From positions 71,895 through 135,894 of the forward strand of contig JTDA01000011.1 of the NCBI GenBank assembly GCA_000803105.1: a stretch of 64,000 nucleotides of DNA, given 5' to 3'. The notes under the pieces are model-generated. The model saw only the letters and a program-made list of their open reading frames with translations, had not been told where the DNA came from and did no database searches. Positions 53,096-61,538 of the stretch are shown here, piece after piece (the first letter of the stretch is position 1; each line of letters begins with the position of its first letter). The position numbers and the translations under genes are program-made. The stretch comes from Coprobacter secundus (lineage in GTDB: Bacteria; Bacteroidota; Bacteroidia; Bacteroidales; Coprobacteraceae).

Positions 53096-53465
53096 ATCAT
53101 CTATCCAATAACAACAGATTCTGAAGATGTCTGACGGCTCCAGTATGGTTTATTCAAGTTTTTACCAACCAAAACCCAAGATATGGAAACCGTATCGCAC
53201 AAATTGGAAGATATGGTAAAAACTGCCTGCCCTGCAATCATTTAGTTATCCATGTATCTATATATTGTTTCTGAAAAACAATAATCACAAGGGAAGCTGC
53301 AAGGCTTCCCTGTTTCCGTGAAATGCTATGGTTGGAGAACCTCTACCACCTTTCGGGGATTCAGCGACAAGCAGGAGAAGTAGTCAGACCTCCTCGAAAA
53401 AGTCCGGTTAGTTACCGGACATCATCATATTAAAATGTACGAGCACAATACCTTATCAAAACGAC
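53096..53465. other. Intergenic region with two hairpins
   Basis: AGGGAAGC/GCTTCCCT (53290-53297 and 53304-53311, followed by GTTT) is a likely terminator for the lipoprotein gene. GTCCGGT/ACCGGAC (53402-53408 and 53414-53420) is a second small stem. No gene is visible. Confidence 0.55.
53290..53315 (+). terminator. Likely terminator after the BACON lipoprotein gene
   Basis: A perfect 8-bp stem (53290-53297 with 53304-53311) has a 6-base loop and is followed by GTTT. It lies about 195 bases after the stop codon, so it may also belong to a longer transcript end. Confidence 0.5.
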
Positions 53466-53855
53466 ATGAAACTCAGACTTAATGTATTCCTAATTGATTA
53501 TGTATGGTACATCGGAGAGCGGTTTTACCGGCAAGAAAAAAGTCCGGGTGATGGGAATATGCTGATTGCCATGTGTTGGTATTGCACTCTTTTTCTTCCC
53601 TTGTCATCTATTATAAACAGGTTGAGAATACCTGCTGTAATACAAATAGCAGGAACTGTTTTTCTTCTTATTATTCCATTTATATTTTGTCGCATCAGAT
53701 ATAATCCAAGGCGCAAAGAGTCGATAAGATTACGATACAAGAATAAAAGGAATTGGGGACGTCGCTTGCTTGTGGTATGGGGTTTCCTCATCATGATAGT
53801 CGCAATGGAATGTATTGTTCTGATTAAAATTGGATTGTGGCATATCGGAACATAA
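53466..53855 (+). CDS. Small hypothetical membrane protein
   Basis: The 129-residue product has three hydrophobic segments (about 32-52, 58-77 and 101-122) separated by a basic cytoplasmic loop (RIRYNPRRKESIRLRYKNKRNWGRR). I do not recognise a family. The positive loop places the N-terminus outside. It is short and isolated, so it could be a chance frame, but hydrophobicity and charge pattern support a real membrane protein. Confidence 0.55.
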   Translation: MKLRLNVFLIDYVWYIGERFYRQEKSPGDGNMLIAMCWYCTLFLPLSSIINRLRIPAVIQIAGTVFLLIIPFIFCRIRYNPRRKESIRLRYKNKRNWGRRLLVVWGFLIMIVAMECIVLIKIGLWHIGT

Positions 53856-54304
53856 AGCCAAATGGCTCTCGCCCTATGGAATGGACAAGGGACGGCAAAC
53901 CGGATGTAACCCAATATACCGACGGGGAGAAATTGGGGGAATTGTAAACCATACAACGCCCACCGACGGTATAACCCGTGAAAGAAACGAATGGTTTTCT
54001 TTTATTTTATAAAACTGTTGCTGATAATTCGAACTTTCGGAGGGCATAATATATTTACAAATGAAAGGGTTATTTGACAATATAGCACCATAAATAACTG
54101 AAATTCAAATAATTGCCAAATCATTACTATTGTCTCTCAAATAAACCGCTAAAAGTTTATTCCTCAATCGGTTGTGTCACACCGATAAAAATATAAAATA
54201 CAAAAATTAACGACGTTCTTCATCCCCATTCTTGTAAATCAGCTATTAATTGAGTACGTTTGCATGTCAGAATAAAAAGTTACGGCACATGATGGTGCTC
54301 GGAT
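53856..54304. other. Intergenic region upstream of tamL
   Basis: A short open frame at 53830-54012 overlaps the end of the preceding gene and has no recognisable character. The region contains the tamL promoter (54232-54262). Confidence 0.5.
54232..54262 (+). promoter_or_regulatory. Promoter of the TamL gene
   Basis: TTG (54232-54234) and TACGTTTG (54255-54262) are 20 bases apart, matching the Bacteroidetes sigma factor consensus. The leader would be about 35 bases. Confidence 0.65.
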
Positions 54305-56626
54305 ATGAGATTGTCTGGGAAAAAATATAATTATATATTAATATGTCTTGTTGTTACTGTATTGGCTTCATGCAGCACGACTCGTCATGTGGGTCCCAAT
54401 CAATATTTGCTAAACCGGGTAAGCGTGACGACGGACAATAGTGCCGTCAAAGCCGGAGAACTCAAGCCTTATATAAAACAGGAGCCCAACCATAAGACTT
54501 TCGGTATCATAGGACTCCCGTTGTTTTTCTATAACTTGTCAGGCCAGGATACAAGCAAATGGTTCAACCGCTGGTTACGGAAAATAGGTACTCCACCCGT
54601 TATCTACGACAGTACCCTGACGATAAAATCCCAAAATGAAATAAGGAAGGCACTGAACAACAAAGGATATATCAATGCCGTAGTAAATGTAGATACTATC
54701 GCTCACAAAAAGAAGATGAAGGTACGTTATAAAGTAACGACCAATAAGCCTTATCACATTGAAAACATATCTTATAACATACCGAATACCGATATCGAAA
54801 AAATCATCATGAAAGATACGGCTTCTTTGTTATTGAAACCGGGCATACTATTCGACCGAAATGTCCTGGAGGAGGAACGGCAACGCATTTCCAATCTGCT
54901 GAGAAACAACGGTTACTATGCGTTCAACAAAGAATATATTACTTACACGGCCGATACTTCTTTAAGGAATAACGGTGTGGAACTGGAATTGAACTTGATG
55001 CCGATACCGGTAGAAAATAAAAATAATGAACTGATTTACCGCAAACACGATATATATCTTATCAATGATGTCTATTTCGTAACGAACTATAACCCGATGA
55101 GTCTGGAACAGGACAAACGTTTCAATGTAAAGGATACGGTAGAATACAAGGGCTATTATATATTGTACGGGGACAAACAGTATTTGAAAAAAGAGGTTCT
55201 CATCAATAATTGTTTTTTACAACCGGGGGCTCTCTTCAACAACCGGGATGTAGACCGTACTTATGCGGCTTTCGGACGGTTAAAAATATTGAAATATGTA
55301 AATATCCGATTTGTTCCGGTGAAGATTGGAGAGCAGGACATGCTCAACTGCTATATATTGCTGACCGAAGGTAAAGGACAAACTATATCGGTCGATGTGG
55401 AGGGAACAAACTCCGCGGGTGACTTGGGTTTTGCTTTGGGGCTTACTCACCAACACCGCAACATCTTCAGAGGGGCGCAGACTCTCACGACCAAATTCAG
55501 GGCGGCATACGAGAGTATGTCGGGCAACCTGAGCGGAATCATCAATGACAACTATACCGAACTCGGTGGCGAAATGGGTATCACTTTGCCTGAATTCCTG
55601 TTTCCATTTATCCAGTCGTCGGTACGTAAGAGGTTACGTGCTACGACAGAATTTGCCGTAAATATCAATTATCAGCGTCGGCCGGAATATACCCGGGTCA
55701 TCGCCGGTGGCGGATGGAACTACAAGTGGTACACTCACCAAAATATTTACCGGCATCACCTCGATTTGGTAGATATCAGTTATATATACCTGCCTAAGAC
55801 ATCGAACGATTTTCTGAATAATCTGCCATCGGATAATCCTCTGTTGAGAAACAGCTACGAGAACCACTTTATCATGCGCTCGTCATATGTATTTTACCGT
55901 TCCAACCTGAACCCTGTCGTAAAGAGCAACCACAATATTTATACGTTGCGTGTTGCGGGGGAGATTGCCGGTAATGTGCTCTATGGTATATCCAAACTTA
56001 CTAAAATGAAACAGGGTGAGTACGGAGAGTATTCGATACTGGGTATCCGTTATGCCCAGTATGCCAAATTCGATATGGACTATGCTTATACATTTGTGTT
56101 CAATGAGCGTAATTCCCTGGCGCTGCATGCCGGTGCAGGTATAGAGATACCGTATGGAAACTCCGAAATACTGCCTTTCGAGAAACGTTATTTTTCCGGT
56201 GGGGCTAACAGCGTGAGAGGATGGTCGGTGCGGACTCTCGGCCCGGGCCGCTATAAAGGGATAAACCAGACCATCGATTTTATGAACCAATGTGGAGATA
56301 TACGGCTCGACCTCAATGCCGAATACCGAAGCAAGCTTATCTGGAAACTCGAAATGGCAGCTTTTATCGACGCCGGAAATATATGGACGATAAAAAACTA
56401 CGAGAGCCAGCCGGGAGGCCAGTTCAAGATAAACTCATTTTACAAAGAAATAGCCTTGGCATACGGCCTTGGTATACGATTTGACTTCAATTACTTCCTG
56501 CTCCGTTTCGACTTGGGTATGAAGGCTTTCGACCCGGGCATGCCTGACAGCAAACAATGGGTGCTCATCAAGCCCCGTTTCAGCCGTGACGCTACTTTCC
56601 ATTTTGCCGTAGGTTATCCTTTCTAA
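54305..56626 (+). CDS. tamL: TamL: lipidated Omp85-family outer-membrane assembly protein
   Basis: The 773-residue protein has a lipoprotein signal (VVTVLASC, Cys23), POTRA-like repeats (about 30-350, with motifs such as YHIENISYNIPNTD and GQTISVDVEGTNSAGDLG) and a 16-strand Omp85 barrel from about 390. Strand 12 carries GGANSVRGW (VRG motif), which inserts into the barrel. Bacteroidetes use a lipid-anchored TamL in place of TamA, working with TamB to insert outer-membrane proteins. tamB is not adjacent here. BamA is excluded by the lipobox and the number of POTRA units. Confidence 0.88.
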   Translation: MRLSGKKYNYILICLVVTVLASCSTTRHVGPNQYLLNRVSVTTDNSAVKAGELKPYIKQEPNHKTFGIIGLPLFFYNLSGQDTSKWFNRWLRKIGTPPVIYDSTLTIKSQNEIRKALNNKGYINAVVNVDTIAHKKKMKVRYKVTTNKPYHIENISYNIPNTDIEKIIMKDTASLLLKPGILFDRNVLEEERQRISNLLRNNGYYAFNKEYITYTADTSLRNNGVELELNLMPIPVENKNNELIYRKHDIYLINDVYFVTNYNPMSLEQDKRFNVKDTVEYKGYYILYGDKQYLKKEVLINNCFLQPGALFNNRDVDRTYAAFGRLKILKYVNIRFVPVKIGEQDMLNCYILLTEGKGQTISVDVEGTNSAGDLGFALGLTHQHRNIFRGAQTLTTKFRAAYESMSGNLSGIINDNYTELGGEMGITLPEFLFPFIQSSVRKRLRATTEFAVNINYQRRPEYTRVIAGGGWNYKWYTHQNIYRHHLDLVDISYIYLPKTSNDFLNNLPSDNPLLRNSYENHFIMRSSYVFYRSNLNPVVKSNHNIYTLRVAGEIAGNVLYGISKLTKMKQGEYGEYSILGIRYAQYAKFDMDYAYTFVFNERNSLALHAGAGIEIPYGNSEILPFEKRYFSGGANSVRGWSVRTLGPGRYKGINQTIDFMNQCGDIRLDLNAEYRSKLIWKLEMAAFIDAGNIWTIKNYESQPGGQFKINSFYKEIALAYGLGIRFDFNYFLLRFDLGMKAFDPGMPDSKQWVLIKPRFSRDATFHFAVGYPF

Positions 56627-56723
56627 GGGTATTTTCAGAGGTACATTTTTTCAATTATCTTTTGTTTCCTGTAAACATTCATGACCGAACGTTTGTTGGT
56701 ATGTAAACGGAATCTCAATTGAT

Positions 56724-57641
56724 ATGAAATATTTACCTTTATTGCTCCTGTTTGCCTTACCGTGTACAGGACAAAACTCTATAGCAGACACAGATACGGA
56801 ACCGGCTACCGAATCGGCATCGGGGTTATACGGCCCTGTGGCTGCCGTACATACTACCTTCTTGTTTTCCGCTCCTCAAAAGCGTGATGCATCGGCACAA
56901 GAGAGTTATATTACAGTCGTAAAATATGGACGCGACGGCCAACGAATCGGGAAAAAAATGTACAGTCGGGACAGTACCCTCATCGGTTCGGTCTCTTTCC
57001 AATTTTTGCCCAGCCATCGATTGGCCGAAACCGATTACCTGGATATGTATGGCAATCTGGTTACACGAGTGGTTTATTATTATAATAAAGCCGGACAAAA
57101 AACATCGGCTGTCGTATATCGGGGAGCATTTTACCCTAAAGAGCAAATATATTACAGTTATAATGCAAAGGGCGAAGTTTCGGATATCGTCAAGAACAAC
57201 TCTTTCAGTATACCGGTGGAAAAGGAAAAGCTTTTCTATAATTGTCAGGGACAAGATTCGGTAAAAATATTCTATGACGGGCGCAATCGTCTGAAATCGT
57301 TCGTACGGTTCCAATATTACCCGAACGGCCAACCTATGGGATACGACCAGGCAGGACCTACCGGAGAAATAAACAAAAGATATCGTATTACTTATCGTAC
57401 GGACGGAAGTATGCTCTCATCTGAAATGAGGGAATATTATCCGGGGTATACAGTCTTTACCCGTACGGAATATGATGCGTGGGAAAATCCGGTGAAAGAA
57501 ACCCGCATACTGCCTGGAGGTTCTACGGAAACGACTGTAATGAAATACCGTTACGACAAGCATAACAACTGGATATTTAAAAGTATCGATACCGACAATA
57601 TCCCTACGGCATCGGCACAAAGGGAAATCAGCTATTACTAA
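56724..57641 (+). CDS. Secreted YD/RHS-like repeat protein of unknown function
   Basis: The 305-residue product has a signal peptide (1-16, LLLLFALPCTGQ). It is built from repeated beta units of the type YYYNKAGQKTSAVVY, YYSYNAKGEVSDIV, FQYYPNGQPMGYDQ and EYDAWENPVKETRI, which resemble YD/RHS or toxin-like wall repeats. The C-terminus ends in REISYY. It lies 97 bases after tamL with no terminator seen, so it may be read from the same promoter. The family occurs in Bacteroidales without a known role. Confidence 0.75.
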   Translation: MKYLPLLLLFALPCTGQNSIADTDTEPATESASGLYGPVAAVHTTFLFSAPQKRDASAQESYITVVKYGRDGQRIGKKMYSRDSTLIGSVSFQFLPSHRLAETDYLDMYGNLVTRVVYYYNKAGQKTSAVVYRGAFYPKEQIYYSYNAKGEVSDIVKNNSFSIPVEKEKLFYNCQGQDSVKIFYDGRNRLKSFVRFQYYPNGQPMGYDQAGPTGEINKRYRITYRTDGSMLSSEMREYYPGYTVFTRTEYDAWENPVKETRILPGGSTETTVMKYRYDKHNNWIFKSIDTDNIPTASAQREISYY

Positions 57642-58093
57642 TTTTGAACAGGTTCTTCCTGAATCATCCCTCTACGCACTCTTGATTTCCAAATCAATGT
57701 GCCTATTTTATTAATTTCAATATCCATAAAGACCTCCTTCAATACAAAAACAACCAATAGTTTCCAATTTAGGAAACTTTATAATGACAATTTTACTATC
57801 CACATCTCATTAGAGCCTGCTCAAATTCTCCGATAAAATGATAATATGTCAGGATTACTCGGCAGCACCTCGCACAGGACTGTTTAAGCCACATATCTCA
57901 CTGTAACATATCTTTTAATCCCCTCTGCAAAGGAGAAAATGTAATTTCGGTGTCCTCTCCCAGAAGGGAGATAAAACAAGAAACTATCTTTAATTATATA
58001 TTAAGAAGTTACATTAAGAATATCTATAATTCTCTCGTTCTCATCATAGGCATAATGATATTCGGCCTTACACATATCACAATCTTTTTATCT
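57642..58093. other. Intergenic region holding a repeat, before the end of fic
   Basis: Most of it is a repeat copy (57811-57990). No further gene is visible. Confidence 0.5.
57811..57990 (+). repeat. Interspersed repeat (copy 10), left of fic
   Basis: The left end TAGAGCCTGCTCAAATTCTC (57811-57830) is identical over 26 bases with 59203-59228. The second module (57861-57935) and ATGTAATTTCGGTGTCCTCT (57939-57958) are also shared with that copy. The right end is not clear. Confidence 0.75.
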
Positions 58094-58909
58094 TTAAAAC
58101 ATAAAGTTGAGTCCTTTTTTCTGAGAAGCCTCGAATCGCTCTATTTCCAAAGCAAGCGATTTTTTCAGTTGTTTTGCCATGAAGTCCAAGAATGGCCGAT
58201 TGGTTTCTTCTTCCTGAGACTGCCGTAAGGATAGGATATACTCTTCCCGCTCTTCCTTGAATATTTTCGTAGGAAAAAGATGATAGCAGAACTGGATATA
58301 ATTCATCAACAAACGGGCTGTCCTGCCATTACCATCCACCCACGGATGGATAGTTACCAAATTGAGGTGTGCATTGAAGCTTAATTCGTACTGTTCCCGA
58401 AATGTTACTGCCAACTTTTGTTGGCCCTGCAAAATGGTACACAGTTCTTCTACTTTGGCGGGCACTTTCTGATAACTTATATAGGAACGTCCACCGATTC
58501 CGGCCGTAACACCGCACAAACGATATTCCCCTTTGGAAGAATCGAAGGAACCGGCCATTACACTATGCACATTTCCCGTAGTACACATTAAGGTTGCATT
58601 CAAACCTTGCAAAAATATCGGAGTGACCGGTACATTGTGTTGCGCTTCTTTCTTGGCAAGTTCGTATGCTCTTTTCAAATCTTCATTCATCAGATGATGA
58701 ACTAACGGTTTTCCTTTGGCAGTCACTCCTTCATCAAACAGCAATTGGTTATCTATTTCGGTAAGTGTAGAACCTTCGATAGCCGTGGAATGGGTAATGA
58801 GCGAATAGAGGTAATATTTTTCATAGTCTACCGCCTCACTAATACCCAATTTTTGAAACTTTCGGTATAGTTGTTCTATTTCCTGCCAAATATCTGTTTC
58901 CATTATCAA
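58094..58909 (-). CDS. Fic-family AMP-transferase-like protein
   Basis: The 271-residue protein carries the Fic core motif HPWVDGNGRTAR (188-199), with the catalytic His188. An N-terminal STAIEG (41-46) fits the S/T-x-x-x-E-G inhibitory helix, so it is a class II Fic enzyme that should be self-inhibited by Glu45. Such proteins transfer AMP or other groups from nucleotides to target proteins. The target is unknown, and no antitoxin gene lies beside it. Its promoter is on the minus strand (58925-58955). Two near-identical repeat copies (57811-57990 and 59203-59411) lie on either side in the same orientation. Confidence 0.93.
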   Translation of the reverse strand: MIMETDIWQEIEQLYRKFQKLGISEAVDYEKYYLYSLITHSTAIEGSTLTEIDNQLLFDEGVTAKGKPLVHHLMNEDLKRAYELAKKEAQHNVPVTPIFLQGLNATLMCTTGNVHSVMAGSFDSSKGEYRLCGVTAGIGGRSYISYQKVPAKVEELCTILQGQQKLAVTFREQYELSFNAHLNLVTIHPWVDGNGRTARLLMNYIQFCYHLFPTKIFKEEREEYILSLRQSQEEETNRPFLDFMAKQLKKSLALEIERFEASQKKGLNFMF

Positions 58910-58924
58910 ACCATATTACTTTCT

Positions 58925-58955
58925 CAAAAATACGCTGATTTTGTATTCTTGCAAA
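58925..58955 (-). promoter_or_regulatory. Promoter of fic
   Basis: On the minus strand TTTG (58955-58952) and TATTTTTG (58932-58925) are 19 bases apart, matching the consensus TTTG/TAnnTTTG. The start codon lies 16 bases beyond the -7 element. Confidence 0.65.
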
Positions 58956-59202
58956 GCAAAATGAAATGTTTTTGACCTCAGAACGATTTATTTCAAGATG
59001 ATTGAAAACCATTTGAGGACTTTTTCTTAAAAAGAATAAATATAAATATTTAATAATAAACTATTTATTCATTATTTTATATATAACTTCAGCTCCTTCC
59101 TTCTCAACAAAATATCTGTTATCGGGTTTTCAATAAGAATACTGGAACTTCTTTCCTCTAATTTATTTCTGTCCGAGTCACATGGATAACAGATATATTC
59201 TT

Positions 59203-59411
59203 TAGAGCCTGCTCAAATTCTCCGATAATATTGCTGGCAGTATCTCGCCCACACTTATTTAAACCACATATCTCACTGTAACATATCTTTTAATCTCCTT
59301 TCCAAAGGGAAAAATGTAATTTCGGTGTCCTCTCCCAGAAGTAAGATAAAACAAAAACTGCCTCTAAAGAAATTCCCAAACAGACCTAAGCAAAATTTAA
59401 ACCGGCTCTTT
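59203..59411 (+). repeat. Interspersed repeat, complete (copy 11), right of fic
   Basis: The left end TAGAGCCTGCTCAAATTCTC (59203-59222) and right end GCAAAATTTAAACCGGCTCT (59390-59409) are imperfect inverted repeats, and both modules are present. The element is about 209 bp, the longest complete example in the window, and ends just upstream of the TonB receptor promoter. Confidence 0.75.
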
Positions 59412-59483
59412 GCGCTTACTTGCCTATACTTTCATTTTTTCTTCCTATCTTTGCACGTTTTGAAATCAAAAGATAATTTTTGA

Positions 59484-61499
59484 ATGGCTCGAAAACTCTT
59501 ATCAGCTTTTTTTATTACGGTATTGTTTTTCTCTGCTGAGTTATATGCCAACGATTCTATATATATACAAAAAAATATCCGGGAGATAGAGATTACCGGA
59601 AAAGGTACAGGGACAAAGTGTATCATCCCGTCTGACGTACTCATTGCTCCTAACCAGAGTGTGCTCAATAATATCCTTGAGCTGATTCCTTCTTTCGAGA
59701 CCGACCTTGAGGGTAATGTACGGTTACGGGGCTCAGACAAAATGACGATTCTCATCAACGGTAAACCGACTGCTCTGCTGGGCGACTACCGGAGCGAAGT
59801 GCTCATCCAATATCCAGCTTCAGCTATAGAACGGATAGAGGTAAATTATATTCCGGATGCGACCCGGCTCTCTGATGGAAGTGCGGGTATCATAGACATC
59901 ATACTCAAACAGAGTTATAATGGCAAAATGTCGGGTTCAGTGCATGCCGATGTCGCCAACAATGACCGGTACAGTGCCGGTGGTACGTGGGGGGCTTCTT
60001 TCGGCAAAGTGTCGGTGAACGCTAATGCGGCTTACAAGAAAGAAATGCGCCAACGGGCTTTTAAAAGGTATGACAGGGACGGTAATTTGTTGCTGGATAA
60101 TACGGCCAAGGCCAGACCTCAAACTGTAACGAGCCATATCGGTGTAAATTATAGCATCAATTCTGCGAACCGCCTGGGTGGCGAGGCTTCGTTTTTCTAT
60201 CTGAACTTCGACCGTATAGGAAATATCATCAACCCGAAAGCTCAGGTAAGACGGGATAACGAACAGTCTCAAAAGGACGGAAGCGGGTCTTTATTTTACG
60301 AGCATACTTTTTCTCTGAAAGGACGAATCAAAATCGAGGGTACGTATCGTAAATCAGTATATCGGGAGGACAATCAGAATACCCGAATTTCCACTGCTCC
60401 CCATGCTTTGATGTTTACTCATACCATAGACCAATCGGTCGATGAATATGATGCCAATCTGTCTTATCTACAGCCGTTGACTGACGGGCAGGTACTGAAA
60501 GCCGGATATAACGGACGCTGGCAGAGTGCAGATAATGAATATAACAAAGATAATCGCCTCCCCCGCCCTTCTATATTGGCTTACAACACCGATTTTTGCC
60601 AAAACATACAATCCCTGTATGTACAATATGAAATAAACCGTACCGACTGGGAAGCACGTGCAGGTCTACGAGGAGAGTATTATCATCGTCATCTGTCGCT
60701 ATCAGAGGCGGGAAACAAGTCCCGGACTGACTGGTATCTGTTGCCATTTGCGTCTCTTTCTTATCGCATCAACGGCAGCAACAGCGTCTCTATCGACTAC
60801 GGAAGACGTGTCAACAGGCCTGTGTTTTCCCAACTGAATCCTACTCCTATTCCTTCGGCTGAGGATGAGACATATAATGTGGTCGGAAATCCTGATGTAA
60901 AACCTGAATTTATCGATAATTTATCTCTTTCGTATGAGTTCAGGCATCCGATTATCAGTATCGTACCTTCACTTTACTACCGTCATCGGGATAATGGCAT
61001 CGCCGAAATCATACAGGAGAATGCCGACTCTAAAACGATAGGTATTGTAAATATATTCGATACGAATACGGCAGGGTTCGACCTTTCGCTACGTATATCT
61101 CCTCTGTCATGGTTCGACTTGAATATAGCCGGAAATGTGTATCATGACGAAATACAGGCGGACAAACGGGGCGGGATAAAAAAGGATTGGGCTCAGAGTA
61201 TACGTGGGACTGCTGATGTAAAATTGTCTCCCAATACGCTTCTGCAATGTACCGGATTATGGTACTCCGACATTATGACGGTACAGGGTTGTATCAAATC
61301 GCACTACCGCATAGATACGGGTATCACCCAACAGGTATTCGCCCGCCGGGGAGAGGTAAGCCTATCCGTTACCGACTGGCTCAACTCGGCTCGGGAAACG
61401 ATTGTCATAGATACACCTGACCTGTATCAGAAAAATGTCAAAACCAGAGATTCCCGTATTGTGTGGTTGGGTTTTGCTTGGAATTTTCACTCTAAATAG
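59484..61499 (+). CDS. TonB-dependent outer-membrane receptor (OMP_b-brl_3 type)
   Basis: The 671-residue protein has a signal peptide (1-22, AELYAN) and a short plug domain (about 45-150) with LELIPSFETDLEGNVRLRGSD, then VLINGKP-like and SAIERIEVNYIPDATRLSDGSAGIIDIILK, the plug hallmarks. A beta-barrel with an outer-membrane-protein family pattern runs from about 190 to 671 (final WLGFAWNFHSK). The N-terminal carboxypeptidase-like domain of SusC is absent, so this belongs to the simpler receptor group. It lies 39 bases before the S46 peptidase gene, suggesting import of peptides or peptide-metal complexes, which is inference. TATCTTTG at 59447 is a possible -7 element. Confidence 0.88.
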   Translation: MARKLLSAFFITVLFFSAELYANDSIYIQKNIREIEITGKGTGTKCIIPSDVLIAPNQSVLNNILELIPSFETDLEGNVRLRGSDKMTILINGKPTALLGDYRSEVLIQYPASAIERIEVNYIPDATRLSDGSAGIIDIILKQSYNGKMSGSVHADVANNDRYSAGGTWGASFGKVSVNANAAYKKEMRQRAFKRYDRDGNLLLDNTAKARPQTVTSHIGVNYSINSANRLGGEASFFYLNFDRIGNIINPKAQVRRDNEQSQKDGSGSLFYEHTFSLKGRIKIEGTYRKSVYREDNQNTRISTAPHALMFTHTIDQSVDEYDANLSYLQPLTDGQVLKAGYNGRWQSADNEYNKDNRLPRPSILAYNTDFCQNIQSLYVQYEINRTDWEARAGLRGEYYHRHLSLSEAGNKSRTDWYLLPFASLSYRINGSNSVSIDYGRRVNRPVFSQLNPTPIPSAEDETYNVVGNPDVKPEFIDNLSLSYEFRHPIISIVPSLYYRHRDNGIAEIIQENADSKTIGIVNIFDTNTAGFDLSLRISPLSWFDLNIAGNVYHDEIQADKRGGIKKDWAQSIRGTADVKLSPNTLLQCTGLWYSDIMTVQGCIKSHYRIDTGITQQVFARRGEVSLSVTDWLNSARETIVIDTPDLYQKNVKTRDSRIVWLGFAWNFHSK

Positions 61500-61538
61500 A
61501 ACAATGGAATATTATAAACAACTTAAACCAAATAGCTT

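Larger units (their letters stand above)
58910..59483. other. Intergenic region between fic and the TonB receptor gene
   Basis: It contains the fic promoter (58925-58955), a repeat copy (59203-59411) and TATCTTTG (59447-59454), the probable -7 element of the next gene. No gene is visible. Confidence 0.55.

Noticed and set aside
53830..54012. Short open frame after the small membrane protein
   Set aside because: It overlaps the end of the previous gene and no recognisable sequence pattern supports translation.
58094..58909. Fic gene as part of a toxin-antitoxin pair
   Set aside because: No small antitoxin gene lies next to it, and the inhibitory STAIEG motif is in the protein itself, which fits a self-inhibited class II Fic enzyme.
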